In this document: piece by piece, positions 1 through 12,192 of the stretch
Numbering within the stretch: position 1 is the first letter of the stretch
How the letters are laid out: each line of letters starts with the position of its first letter
NCBI RefSeq assembly: GCF_014839805.1
Contig: NC_051137.1
Span: forward strand, 8,793,170-8,857,169
Source: Manduca sexta
Taxonomy: Eukaryota; Arthropoda; Insecta; Lepidoptera; Sphingidae
DNA length: 64,000 nt
Direction of reading: 5' to 3'
Made by a program: the position numbers and the translations under genes
Notes under the pieces: generated by a model
Database searches by the model: none
What the model was told of the DNA's origin: nothing
The model's input: only the letters and a program-made list of their open reading frames with translations

Positions 1-2786
1 AAGGGTAACAAGGGAAGTCCCGGTATGGGCGGACCTCAAGGCGCTAAAGGGGCGAAAGGACACCTAATCGAGCCCCCAAAATCCCTAACAATAGCAGATG
101 TTGGTCCACCAGGAGACTCAGGTAATGTACTATTCGCGGTAATTCCCCATTGACGCAAATACCAGGCGCATTAATACGACTCAATTACATTCGATCGAAA
201 CTGAGCATGTAAAAAATCATATTTTGAGTATTAACGATTATGTAATTTAAATAATAAACTTATTGTTTCCGATTTTTAGGATTCATGGGTGATATCGGAT
301 TGCCGGGAGATCCGGGATATCCAGGCAGTGCTGGCAATTTTGGCCTGAAGGGTAAAGAGGGCATGCGGGGAGACGACGGTTCCCAAGGATTTCCTGGTAG
401 AAACGGGACTAGAGGGCGCGACGGGCAGCCTGGTTGGCCAGGAGCTCCAGCTGATTTCTATAATATGCCTTTTGTACTTCAAGGCCAAAAGGGTGAACCA
501 GGTTTAAAGTAAGAACTTGTAAAAATAGATTTTTTCATAAAGCCGCGTCTACGCTTTGACGTGGTTTTGACGTTTCGACGTCGACACAAGTATGAGCGGA
601 ACAAGCGAAAAGTGAATTCCCGTAGCGATGAAAACTTGATAGAGCCCGCTTCAACCATAGAGCTCACAATTATAGTTTATAAAAGTTGTCTTTAAAATAC
701 TAAATATGAAAAAGTATTTTGAAAATACCTTTATAAAATAAAATTATGCTTTTATAAAAAAACAATTATACATTTGCTCATTTAATATCGTTATGGTTTA
801 AATAGACTACAGAGTGATTTTTTTAAGTGAATGCCGATGACCAAATCCGGAACTATTATATTATAGCGAACTTACTTTTCTGACGGTATCCCAAATCGTT
901 TTTGTGATAACAGAAATGATTTTGATGATTTTTTATATAGAGTGCAGGAGTTCCCAAATTTTTAGCCACGCCATCCAACTGTTTAAAATAAAAATACCTA
1001 CGCCTTTATCCGCTTCGATGAAAGAAACATGGAGCCAGAAAGCTCACCAAGTACCCTTATAGGAACTTTAGGATACAGAAAAGGACATTGGGTACATTTA
1101 ATTCAGAAAAAGTGGGTGTACTGTTTCCGAGTGATAGAAACGGTCAAAGTCGCGCTAGGCCCGCGGGCCCGCGCCTCCCGTTACGTGATATCACGCCTCC
1201 CTAAGGGGGTGCGACCCACACGTTGAAAAGCAATGGTATAGATATCGATTGGAAGTTTGGAATGCTATGTCTCCTTTTTGGAGCAAACATAAAACTCGAA
1301 GGGGGTGAAATTGGGGGTGAAAGTTTGTACGGGGAATCTATCATTTGTAAAGTTAGCGAAATAAAATTTCATCATGTCTACATTTTTCTGATGTATCTGC
1401 GTTTTCTACCAATGTGTGAAATAGACAAAATTTTAAGTACTTTACTATTTTTTTAAACCTATAATACTGTTATTCGTCTATATTAAATGCTTACACATTT
1501 TTAATATTTGACGTATGCATCATAATATGATACAAGTACATAAGTAGATACGATCATCCCAAAATAATGTATTAACAGGAAAACGTTTCATACGTACATT
1601 TGGTTTCTATTCGCATATTATACGAATATTTAAGGCTGACTAAAGTCACTTGTTACCTACCCATTTAAAATTTGCATGTCTTATAAAAATCAGGAAAGTT
1701 GGAAAACATTGGGTCGGTTTTGGCTCTCCTACAAAGTTTGTCCTTTGAGACATTTAAAATTCCAGCATCTATTTTTTCTCTTGACTTCAATTTCTTTAAA
1801 AAGGAATTTTAAAAGCCTTATCCAATAGGCTAATAAGCATGACATGATAATTAAATTTGCTTAAGCGTGAAAACTTGGTTATGACTGGCTGCAATACTTT
1901 TTTGTAACTTACTATACTGTTTAATGTTTTTGCTTATTTGAAAATTCTGCATAAATTATGATATTGTTATTACCGGTTATTTTCTTTTTTTGTGATGTCA
2001 TATGTAAACCAAATCAAACATAAAGAGCTACGCTTATCCTGAAATACTAACTGTTTCTTAATATAAACTACTTAACTACCAAAATATTTTTCAGAGGCGA
2101 ATTAGGAGAACCTGGTATAAATGGTTCTCCAGGAGAAGTTGGCGAGTCTTCTGAAAATTTATATTCAAAAGGTGCAAAAGGATTTCCTGGAATCCCAGGA
2201 ATCAAAGGTAAATAGCAATATTTTTTAATACTACGTTAAACTATGTACTTATATTTTTTACACAACATATCCCTAGGGATGAATATGTGGTATTCTTACT
2301 TTTGCCCACTAATCCACTCGTTTATATGTTCGTTTTCGGAATATAAAAATGCTTATAGCACTTATGATTGTTTTTACTTATTAGTAAAATAATTTTTCCA
2401 ATTTTAAGAAAAGAAGAAAAAACATATGCCTAAAAAGCAATCATTTCAGGTTTGAAGAACAGGGGGGAAATTAATGACATTTAAATCAACATTTTACCAG
2501 ATAATATAAAAACTTGACTGTAAACTACATACATATTTAGTGTCCGTAAATAGGATCTGTTGAATTCATTACAAAAAAAATAAAAGAGTATAAAGGGATG
2601 ACATGGGGCACTTTGAATGCATAAAATGGCGCGGACTCCGTCCCTTACAATAGTGACATATAATCTATCTATACTTATAATAAATCTGTAGAGAGGTCAA
2701 TTCTGTACATGAGATATATTTCCAAAATAACTATCAGGGGGTGATTAGGGATCGATACTGATGCCAAAAATGCAATTAGTAAAATT

Positions 2787-2821
<35 letters not shown>

Positions 2822-5800
2822 GTCTGTCTGTCTGTCTGTCTGTCTGTATAACCGTTATAGAAACAAAAACTACTCGACGGATTTTGACGAAACTTGGTAC
2901 AATTATTTGTCATACTCCTGTGCTGGTTATAGTATACTTTTCATCACGCTATAATTAATAGGAGCAGAGCAGTGAAGGGAAATGTTGGGAAAACGGGAGA
3001 AGTTACTCCATTTTTTAAGCTTCCGTCGCGTGTGCAACCTTAATGGTTAAAGCTACAGAGAAATCATATATGACGGAAATGTTCTCCTTAAAATTATGTA
3101 AAAAATATCCCACGACAGCATATGTCTATCTTTTATGGTTGACTCACAATAATACGTGTAACTCCCGATAGCTTAGCAGTTCGAAGCTTTCTCATTATAT
3201 TTGTCTACTCTTACGTTTATAACACTCTCAGTCATCCCTAATTAAAAAAGTTAACATTATTAAATATTCCATAAAAAGAATCATAGAAATCGGTATAGAA
3301 ACACCAAAGTTATACATGAAATACGCTAATAATAAGCCATCATGCGTGAATACTGAATCATGCTATAAGGATTATTTTTGTATATATATAAGGTCGCGAA
3401 CGCACAGGCAGGCGGCTTGCTTGGCACCTAGAGGCTAGCGAATCACCTAGCGAGTAGCTTCGTAAAACGAACATTCTCGAACGTTCGCGACCGGCTCCAT
3501 TTTTGAAGTCCGAAATCCACGCGGGCGAAGCTGCGAGCGGAAGCTAGTAAATAATAATATCAGCCCTGTATTATATACTTGCCCACTGCTGAGCACGGGC
3601 CTCCTCTACTACAGAGAGGGGATTAGGCCTTAGTCCACCACGCTGGCCTAGTGCGGATTGGTAGACTTCACACACCTTCGAAATTCCTATACAGAAATTC
3701 TCAGATGTGCAGGTTTCCTCACGATGTTTTCCTTCAGCGTTAAAGCGAACGATAAAATCACAAAGAATACACACATGATTTTAGAAAAGTCAGAGTTGTG
3801 TGCCCTTGGGTTTTGAACCTGCGGACATTCGTCTTCGCAGTCCGTTCCACACCCAACTAGGCTATCGCCGCGTTATATAATAGTGATATGCTAGTACCGA
3901 AAATTTTGTATCGACATCGAAGAATTTAAAGAGAGATAAACAAGTTCAAAAACAATCTAATACAAAAGGGGTTTAGGTTCTATCATAATATAAATATAAC
4001 GAACCATAATATAAACAAACAAACTGAAACTGATTTATAAGTGACAATTGTTAAAGAAAGCAGTACCTGTTGTGACAAACATCCAGTTGTGTTTGATTCA
4101 TTTTGTATATTAGTATATTGCATTATTCCTTGCTAAACATTTAAGTTACAGATTAAGATATTTACTTAATACATGATAAATGGATAGCGTAGCCAGCAAT
4201 TATTTGGTGGGTATTATTTTATAATTAGTTATTATGCTCTTTGATCGAGAAACATAACTATGTCTCAGCAAACTAAAATCAATGAGCGTAAAGATGGTGG
4301 TTAAGATAGTCAATTATAATAATTATTTGCAATAACAATAATATGATTATGTATCTATTTCCGTGCATGCAAAGGTTCCTTGAAACATTAGACCGCCAAT
4401 TGTAAAAATATACCTATCTTTATTTTGTTTCTTTTATGTTTCATTGGTTATGCAATAACAATTCTAATTTTATTCGTAGCAATATATTAAAGTAATATTA
4501 CTATTAGGTGAAGTATAATAATCATTACTATTTTACTTACCGGGAATATTGTTGGAAAACAGTTATCTTTTATTCGTGTTACTTTTAACGCGTGGTTTAT
4601 ACATTTCTTCTTAAAATGTAGAGAATGAATATATGTATTTGGTGTAGGATTCCAATCACGTCGCCGTATATTCTCAATCCATTTTGCCCTGGTTTTAAAA
4701 TTTTCTGGTAATCTAAAAAAAATAATCTAATTTCACTTAGTTTGTCATTCTGGATAATACAATATTGATGTATGCTCTAACATTCTTTTAAAGATAAACA
4801 CCGTAGCTGATAAACGGGCGTCTGTTAAAATATCGATATCAATAATTTCTAAGCAAATCCACCCATCCTTAGGGATGGGTGGATTTGGATCACGAGCTTA
4901 GGCTCGTGTTTAAACAAAAATAATGATTTTTATGTATATAAATCACGTCTAAAAGGGTCCAAAGCTTAACAAACCAGATCCACATATAATATTAAATGAT
5001 AAAAACAAATCCAAAAAGTAAATATACAAAGATAGATATATTTACTAATGTTCGGTAAAAACAGTTACTAACCTATGAACAGAAAATTCGGGGTCTTTCT
5101 TGCCTGAATTCAATTTGCATCCTTTCACACAACACTGCGTCATTTTCGAAACTTTACAAATGCACTAATAAACAAACTAAACAATTGAGAATATGATTAT
5201 ATTCCTTTAAATTCAATATTTATGAAGATTTGTTTACATCGTTTGACACTACATGTACTTGCTGACTCGGCTGCAATAAATGGCGTCTTCTTCCGCAAGG
5301 TGGTCCCAGTGTGTTGAAGTAAACGAAATAGTGCCATATTCGAAGAAAGCAATTATTTTGTCTTTTTATGTTGCGTTCCAAATAAGCTTTGAGAAAAAGA
5401 GATAGACATATATATTTACAATTCTGCGTCGATTTTCTTAACATAAATATAACTTAATCATACAGCTAACTTTTGAGGCCTGTCCTCTATATATTTAGTC
5501 ATCGATTTATCCCTGAAGGGATATGCAGAGGCAACCAAGGCACCCACTTTTCGCCAAGTGTGTTCCATCCCATGATGTGACCCTATCGCCATATTGGGCG
5601 CAAATTCCCGACTCCGCGCTAATACTGCGCAGAAAAATCCACATATCACTTTGCCCGACTCGGAATGTGAGAGCACTGCCGTACCGCACATGCAGTACAA
5701 CTACACCACCGAGGCACTCAAAAAGTTATAGATATAAAAATGTAATATACTTGTATTTACAAAATGTTTTTAGGTATACGAGGGAGGAAGGGAGAACGGG

Positions 5801-8800
5801 GGGAACTCGGAGTAGATGGTTATGAGGGTCAACCAGGTGATCAAGGATTTAGAGGAAAATCAGTAGCTGGTCCTATAGGCTTCAAGGGATATCCTGGTCA
5901 AAGAGGTGACACGGGTCCTTTCGGTGAACCAGGAGACGACGGACAACAGGGACCCGTAGGATTTCCAGGGAGAAAAGGATACAAAGGCTCTCGTGGAGAC
6001 ATAGCTTCTACCGCTTTACCTGGCGAGAAGGGTGAACCTGGACTAGCCGGGATGAAAGGATATACTGGTGAACCAGGCTACCCTGGCTCTTCTGGACGGC
6101 CTGGCGCTTTAGGAATGAAAGGACTGCCAGGTCCTCCGGGAGAAATAGGACCTGATGGACCAATGGGACCAAGGGTGAGTTGCACAGGATCATTTTCCAA
6201 TCTATTTTTAAGGAAACAATAAAGAATGAGTCAAGTAGTCTTTCGCGTCTGATTTTCAAATATGATTTCCGCGTCTGAATCAGTAATTTTCCATTAAAAG
6301 CGATGAATACATAATATAGTGTATAGTTTACTTTAAGGAAAAAACCATTTGTATAAACTTTACTTTCATTAAAAAAACCGCTGTTGCTATTTCAAGGAAA
6401 AACCTGTCAGGATTATATAAAAACGCAAAATTACCTACACATTACTAAAACATAATATTATTGTTCCAAAAAACTAATATTCTAACTACGTTTAATACAT
6501 GCATACATAGTGTGATAAATGATTTTAATTAATGTAACAATTATTTTTACAGGGTAGAAAAGGGTTCCCAGGTGTCTTTGTACAAGGCGCACCAGGTCTA
6601 CCGGGTCGACCGGGACTGCCTGGGTTAATGGGGCAGATAGGTGATCAAGGTTTACAAGGACCTAATGGCTTACAAGGTGATACAGGTGTCAAAGGAATGA
6701 AGGGAGAGGCAGGTCGAATGGGATATCGTGGTTTGGATGGAGAAAAGGGAGCTCCAGGTTTGAAAGGTTTCCCTGGACGTATGGGTAGGCCTGGACTAAA
6801 CGGAGTGTCTGGGGATCGTGGAGAAACTGGTGCTCCTGGATATAATGGAGAACCGGGAAGTATGGGTCCAAAGGGATCTGAAGGTATAAAAGGCCCGAGG
6901 GGTGATATAGGCCTTCCTGGAACTCCTGGCGAAGAAGGTAAAATTGGAAGGAAAGGTGACATGGGTGATATCGGATTCACGGGGCTTAAAGGAATTAGAG
7001 GTGAAAATGCACTCAATGGAATGAAGGGTGATAAAGGTGAACGTGGATATGAGGGCATAGAAGGAACACCAGGATTAAACGGCATAAAAGGTGACAAAGG
7101 AGAAGAGGGAGACATAGGCTTAAGCATAGAAGGCAAGCCGGGGAGCAAAGGTGATAAAGGCAATTCAGGTTTCCCAGGAAGACCGGGCATGCCTGGACTT
7201 CAAGGACAAATTGGCGATATTGGTTACCCTGGAATTATCGGTCAATCCGGTGATAAAGGATTCCAAGGGGTACCTGGCTATCCCGGAAGACGGGGTAATG
7301 ATGGACCCAAGGGACAAAAAGGTATTCCTGGCATCACGGGCAAAAAAGGTTTTATAGGTGATCGCGGTGAAGCAGGTATCCCAGGAATAATGGGCTTTTC
7401 TGGTCTTCCTGGAGACCAAGGATTACCTGGACGGGAGGGACCTCGAGGACTGTTAGGAGATAAAGGAGACGTAGGAGATATTGGTATTACTAATTACTTA
7501 CCGGCAACTAAAGGCGATAGGGGCGAGAGAGGAATGGAAGGTTTCAGAGGCGAAACCGGAGACTACGGGGACTCCGGTTCTATGGGACCCAAAGGTTTCA
7601 AAGGACCACAAGGAGACATAGGCAGTCCAGGAATTTTCGGAGCAACAGGCTTCCCTGGTCCCAAAGGTATGAGAGGCAACCCTGGACCTCCTGGTATCCC
7701 AGGCGAACCGGGTCCAATTGAACAAGGTGCGCCGGGTACACCTGGAATAGATGGTCTCCCTGGATGGATAGGACCTATGGGCCAGAAAGGAGCACCTGGT
7801 GAATATGGAACCGATGGACCTAAAGGTCTACAAGGCCCACCGGGTCTTAGTTTCCAGGGAGCTAAGGGCGACAATGGGCAAGATGGTTACCCAGGAATTC
7901 CTGGAGAACAAGGTATGCGTGGATTCCAAGGTATGCAGGGCGAAACTGGACCACAAGGCTTTATGGGAGATGATGGGGAACCAGGTATGTCAATCAGCCC
8001 TAAAGGAGCCAGAGGAGAACAAGGTTGGCAGGGCAATATGGGTTTAAAAGGTGCCCAAGGAGACGCTGGAGATTTTGGCGATAATGGTTTACCAGGTTTA
8101 GTAGGATTAAAAGGCGAGGACGGTGACATGGGTCAAGAAGGAGAAACAGGCTACAAGGGACCACAGGGTTTTAAAGGACTTAAAGGTGATAAAGGAGAAG
8201 GCCCTAGACCCTATGAAATTATACGCGGTCCACCAGGCGAAGAAGGACAACCAGGTTTTGAGGGACAACCTGGACCAAACGGATTGCCGGGCCCCATGGG
8301 TCTTATAGGTATAACGGGCGAAAAAGGTGAAACGGGCGATATCGGTTTTCCAGGGCCAATAGGAGCAGTAGGTCTGCAGGGATTACAAGGAATAAGAGGT
8401 GTTAGGGGACAAAAAGGTTATGAAGGCTTAAAGGGAGCAAAAGGTTTTCCTGGAATGCCAGCTCCGCCTCCCCCTGTTCCTAAATCACGAGGATTTTATT
8501 TCACAGTTCATTCACAAACAAGAATGATACCCCAATGTCCTGCGGGAACATCACCACTTTGGGAAGGATTTTCATTAATACACATCGTAGGAAACTCTCA
8601 AGGCCATGGACAGGACTTAGGTAAGTAATATAACAAGTACTTTTAAGTAACATACACACACTCACGTAGACAAACACTCACACCTACACACACATTTACG
8701 CTTTTTATCTCCGAAGGGTCAGGAAGAGGCGCAACTAATGCACCCACTCTTCGCCGTGAGTATTTCGTCTCATGATGTGATACAGTGGGGGCTTATCGCC

Positions 8801-11800
8801 ATAATTGGCAGATCCAGACTAGTGATGCGACTCGAGCCCTGTTTTTACTCGAGTCACTCGAGTGAATTTGTCAAACTCGCACGTGAGTGGTCTCTATGTA
8901 TACAAGTTACCGAGTCAACTCGGTGCATCGAGTTCATTCTGTTGCCATTAGATGTCACTTCACTACTCTATTTTACATATAATATATATGCCGCGCCGGT
9001 AAAAACCAAAACTGAAAGTTCCAAACTTGCATCTCTTTGTTCGCTGCACTTTTAAATACATATGGATTAGTTAGAAATTGCTAAAAAAATTGAGAATTGC
9101 AAACTTACAACTCGAGTGAAGTTTTTTACTCTAGCAATTTTATTAAATGAGGTAATAAAATTGCTAGAGTGAAAATTCTATTCAAGTCGCATCACTCATC
9201 CATACTCTGGGCTAATATTGAATAGAAAACCTTATTTTCACTACCTTACCAAGGATTCGAACCCGCAACCTCGGCGTAGCAGTCTTACCTCACACGCAAT
9301 ACATGTACCTACCTCACCGAAGTAATTTCTTTGCAATTGACAAGTTATATTATATACTTATTTTCCCAATAATATCGCAGTTTTACAAGTTGTCTCTCAA
9401 ACTGTAACATGAGTAACGAACAATAAACTTTTTGTAGGTGCACCGGGCAGTTGTTTACGTAAGTTTACAACAATGCCATACTTATTCTGTAATTTCAACG
9501 ATATTTGCGAATTTGCTCAACGTGAGGATTATAGCTTTTGGCTTTCAACACCGGAACCAATGCCTATGACTATGACGCCAATACTAGCCAGAGATGTGGG
9601 CAACTATATATCAAGGTAATTTTTTAACAACATCTTTATAAAATATAAATTAGTTGAATGTATCGACGAACCTATCAGCACCAAACATCAGGGGCCATTG
9701 ATATTTTTTTTTTGTAAAATGGTGACTAATAAAAATAACATTTATGAGAATGGCATCTTAGCGACAGACTTATCGCAATCAATGTATGAGATTGGCCTAT
9801 CAGTCAATCCCATACATTTTGTTTTGTTTTGTATTAGACTTAACGAGCGTAGAAGGCATCTTGCCTACTGCCCCAGGTGCAACATTAATGAAAATAGCGG
9901 ACTACCTAAGTAGATTATTTAGGTACACCTTTAATACCGTGTACCTGCCAAAGCCACTGTAGCCCAAACTTCATAATGGCCCATCGTTGTTACCTGTGTT
10001 GGGAGCATGCGCTGACAAACTTTCAGCTTTTATAAAATAACGAAGGTCTGGGGTTCACGGGCTCTTAGACTATTACAAACATTACCTACACGTTTATACG
10101 GCACCCTCGATGTGCGAGTCCAACTCGCACTGATCCGGTTTTTTTAAGCGATGTCTAATTTAAATTGCCATTCAAGCTAAGTAACAAACAAATATATGAA
10201 AACAATGTTCAGTTTTACAATGCTATCGCAAATATTACCCACTAGACAATACTGTTTTTTTTTTCAGATGTATGGTTTGTGAAGCACCTACGCGCACGAT
10301 TGCAATCCATAGTCAAAGCAGTGTAGTCCCTACTTGTCCAAATGGATGGGAAGAGTTATGGATAGGTTACAGCTTTGTAATGGTAAGCCCTAGTTAATTT
10401 TGTATGCTAAACATAACATTATTACGTGACTAACACTATTAATATAATGTAAGTGGTCGAATCATAATGTACATTATGCACAATAGATACGCAAAAGCAT
10501 AGAACTGCGTGCGCGCCGAAAGCGAAGGTAGTTAGGTAAAAATATTGAAAATAAATATTACTTATTGATCTACTCCTCGTCATAATATTTATTATTTTAT
10601 GTATGAAGTGTGTATATATCCACTGATCTGCATAATTACGCTATTTTGTGTTTTATTTTCAGCACACCGCAGGTGTGGACGTTTCTGGACAGAGTCTCAT
10701 ATCACCCGGGTCGTGTTTGCGGGAGTTCCGTACGAGTCCGTTTATCGAATGCAATGGACTTGGCCGTTGTAATTACTTCGCCACTGCCATTTCGTATTGG
10801 TTATCGACTATTGATGATAATAGAATGTTCCAGACACCTGTACAGCAAACTCTTAAGGCTGACCAAGTATCCAAAGTCAGCAGGTAAATAATATCCATAC
10901 CTGTATATTATTATGTAGCTTCCTATGTAATATGTTACCAGCTCCGGATTTAGGGGGAAGCAAGCCAGGAGCCATGCCCGGGCTGCTTCACTTCACGAAA
11001 AAACGATTTAGGTCTCAGCCTTTATAATCGCTTGAAAAATAAGACCCTCCCCCCTCTCCTCTGAAGTTACCATTATTATAAACAATAAAAAAATATTTAT
11101 TTTAAATAAGTAAGTAAAATATTTTGACTAGAAGCGTATGATCCCGTTTTCTTAGGCTTCATTATTCGTACCTTAAGATACAAAAAAAGGAGAATGCCCA
11201 TCTGTGTATGGTAGTCCGACCCACACACTTTTATCTTATATAACTTTTCGACGCGGCTTAGCCCGCGTGTAAGTTGCCCGGGATGAAAGTTCCGCTATAT
11301 ATTTTCCCCGAGATAGAAATAAGCCTATGATCCTTTCCATGGTCTTAAACTATCCCCAAACCATTTCATCGAAATCCATTGGGTAGTTTTTGAGTTTATC
11401 GCAATTAAACTGGCAGATAGATGAGGCGTAGGACTTTGTTTTATAATATATTTTTTAGAACGTCTTAAGAGGAGCACTACTGTCAAACATGATTGTTGCA
11501 TAACTTAAAGGAATAAATTTTCTCCGGTTTTGCAACATTTTCATAGGCGGTTAGCTCGTATTGGCCATAGCGTGATGTTATATAGTTTATAGCCTTCTTC
11601 GATAAATGGGCTCTCCAACAGTAAAAAAAAATCAAATCAAACCAGGAGTTTCCAAAATGTGCGCGTTCACAGATAAACAAACATTTCAGCTTTATAATAG
11701 TATAAAAAATATTTTTGAAGGGAATGTCACTGTCAATAATATAACTAATAGTCAAAATGGCCGAGAGAATCAAAAATTGTCTTATTTAAATTAAAAATAA

Positions 11801-12192
11801 AAACCCCAAAACAGATTTTTATAAAATTAATTTGAATAATTTATAAAAATATTCCGTAAATTATGAATGATTTCACAAGGCCATACATTCCCTTTAAATA
11901 GTGGGTCAGATTTGAGCGTTCAACTTTATCTCAATAGCGAGTCGTAAACTCTCTTGTTATAATTCGCAGGTGCGCAGTTTGTATGAGGAGGTGGGTGGGT
12001 CAACGGTCCAGCTCTACGTACCCGGGAGGCAACGTTAACTCCGTGCCTAAGGCAGTGCAGCGCAGGCCGACGGTGTACCGTAGACCAAACTACCATAGTG
12101 GATACCCTGGATATCCTCGTCGCTATCGAGTAGTGCGCGGAAGGCGCACACGACCACCAGTAACGAAATCGTCACCAGTGTCATATGTGTGA
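1..12192 (+). CDS. Type IV collagen alpha chain, 3' part of gene (5' end outside window)
   Basis: Secreted basement-membrane collagen chain that trimerises through its C-terminal NC1 domain. Exons: 1-121, 280-508, 2095-2207, 5774-6174, 6553-8620, 9438-9615, 10268-10382, 10663-10883, 11970-12192; all junctions are GT-AG and keep frame, giving 1222 visible residues. The first five exons are Gly-X-Y repeats with short interruptions and two RGD triplets. After a proline-rich hinge ([10 protein letters not shown]), NC1 starts at [10 protein letters not shown] and runs through both half-domains with all 12 expected cysteines. The PEPMPM and TLKA segments, which I recall as the sites of the sulfilimine Met and hydroxylysine, are present. 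After the usual terminal CxxCMRR the frame continues about 66 residues, rich in Arg, Tyr and Pro, to TGA at 12190. I could not decide between the alpha-1 (Col4a1) and alpha-2 (viking) insect chains. The identity as collagen IV is near certain. Confidence 0.96.
509..2094 (+). other. Collagen IV intron with little recognisable content
   Basis: Intron of 1586 bp, AT-rich. Around 1020-1330 there is a locally GC-richer stretch, with a GGGCCCGCG-type segment near 1160-1175 and a G-run phrase GGGGGTGAAATTGGGGGTGA near 1300-1320, which looks like old repeat DNA; I could not assign it. The collagen introns 6175-6552 and 9616-10267 likewise show nothing I recognise. Confidence 0.5.
2668..3547 (+). mobile_element. 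Non-autonomous Helitron with internal GTCT microsatellite
   Basis: The element starts A|TCTATACTTATAA and ends GGAAGCTAG|T, which fits the Helitron rule of 5' TC, 3' CTRR and insertion between A and T with no target duplication. It carries a (GTCT)n tract at 2790-2848 and diverged copies of phrases shared with the other Helitrons here (near 2950-3110). A perfect 11-bp inverted repeat, GGTCGCGAACG at 3392-3402 and CGTTCGCGACC at 3482-3492, lies near its 3' end. There is no transposase, so it is non-autonomous. It sits in a collagen IV intron. Confidence 0.7.
2790..2848 (+). repeat. (GTCT)n microsatellite
   Basis: About 14 tetranucleotide units with one interruption (CTATC at about 2816). It lies inside the Helitron at 2668-3547, so it is probably carried by the element and may vary in length between individuals. 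Confidence 0.9.
3552..3872 (-). mobile_element. tRNA-derived SINE, family 1 (copy a)
   Basis: Read on the minus strand, it starts with a tRNA-like head whose box A region is GGCGATAGCCTAGTTGGGTG and whose box B-like sequence is GCAGGTTCAAAACCC. It ends with the conserved phrase CAGGGCTGATATTAT and an AT-rich tail. Near-identical full copies lie at 24553-24883 and, split, at 26205-26824. It abuts the 3' end of the Helitron at 3547. Confidence 0.85.
4855..4908. other. Two adjacent perfect hairpins sharing a TTAG loop
   Basis: Hairpin 1: AAATCCACCCATCC (4855-4868), loop TTAG, GGATGGGTGGATTT (4873-4886). Hairpin 2: CACGAGC (4891-4897), loop TTAG, GCTCGTG (4902-4908). They lie four bases apart in a collagen IV intron. 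No function is known to me; see findings. Confidence 0.8.
5513..5735 (-). mobile_element. tRNA-derived SINE, family 2 (copy a, diverged)
   Basis: On the minus strand it matches the family 2 copy at 42679-42945 in order: a tRNA-like head (GCCTCGGTGGTGTAGTTGTA), AAAGTGATAT-like and CAGTAT-like phrases, a TGGCGATAGG phrase, CACTTGGCGAAAAGTGGGTG, and the terminal CCCTTCAGGGATAAAT. Box B is damaged. It lies just upstream of the collagen exon at 5774. Confidence 0.75.
8704..9320 (-). mobile_element. SINE family 2 (copy b), split by a hAT-like MITE
   Basis: Minus-strand SINE in two parts. The tRNA-like head, with box B-like GGGTTCGAATCC, is at about 9206-9320, and the body and tail are at 8704-8819. 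The 378 bp at 8820-9197 that separate them are an insertion with their own terminal repeats. Joining the parts restores the family 2 order seen at 42679-42945. Confidence 0.75.
8820..9197. mobile_element. hAT-like MITE inserted in a SINE
   Basis: The ends are inverted repeats: left TAGTGATGCGACTCGAG, right (read outward) GAGTGATGCGACTTGAA. The flanks are 8-bp near-duplicates, ATCCAGAC at 8812-8819 and ATCCATAC at 9198-9205, one mismatch; an 8-bp target duplication is typical of the hAT superfamily. Internally there are several CTCGAGT words and a perfect 18-bp stem (9128-9145 with 9153-9170, loop AATGAGG). No transposase. Confidence 0.75.
11235..11735 (-). mobile_element. Old Helitron copy in the last collagen IV intron
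   Basis: Diverged member of the satellite-carrying Helitron family, in the reverse orientation. It keeps the 3'-end GC hairpin remnant (GCGGCTTAGCCCGCGT near 11255), the ATTGGGTAGTTTTTGAGTTT phrase (near 11380), GTTGCATAACTT, one satellite unit (near 11550-11620) and the 5' end AGCTTTATAATAGTATA (near 11690-11706). Heavily mutated, so older than the copies in the WDR35 introns. Confidence 0.75.

Noticed and set aside
6645..7190. Long proline/serine-rich open frame on the minus strand of the collagen exon
   Set aside because: It is the complement of Gly-X-Y codons, which leaves the antisense frame open; no splice or other support.
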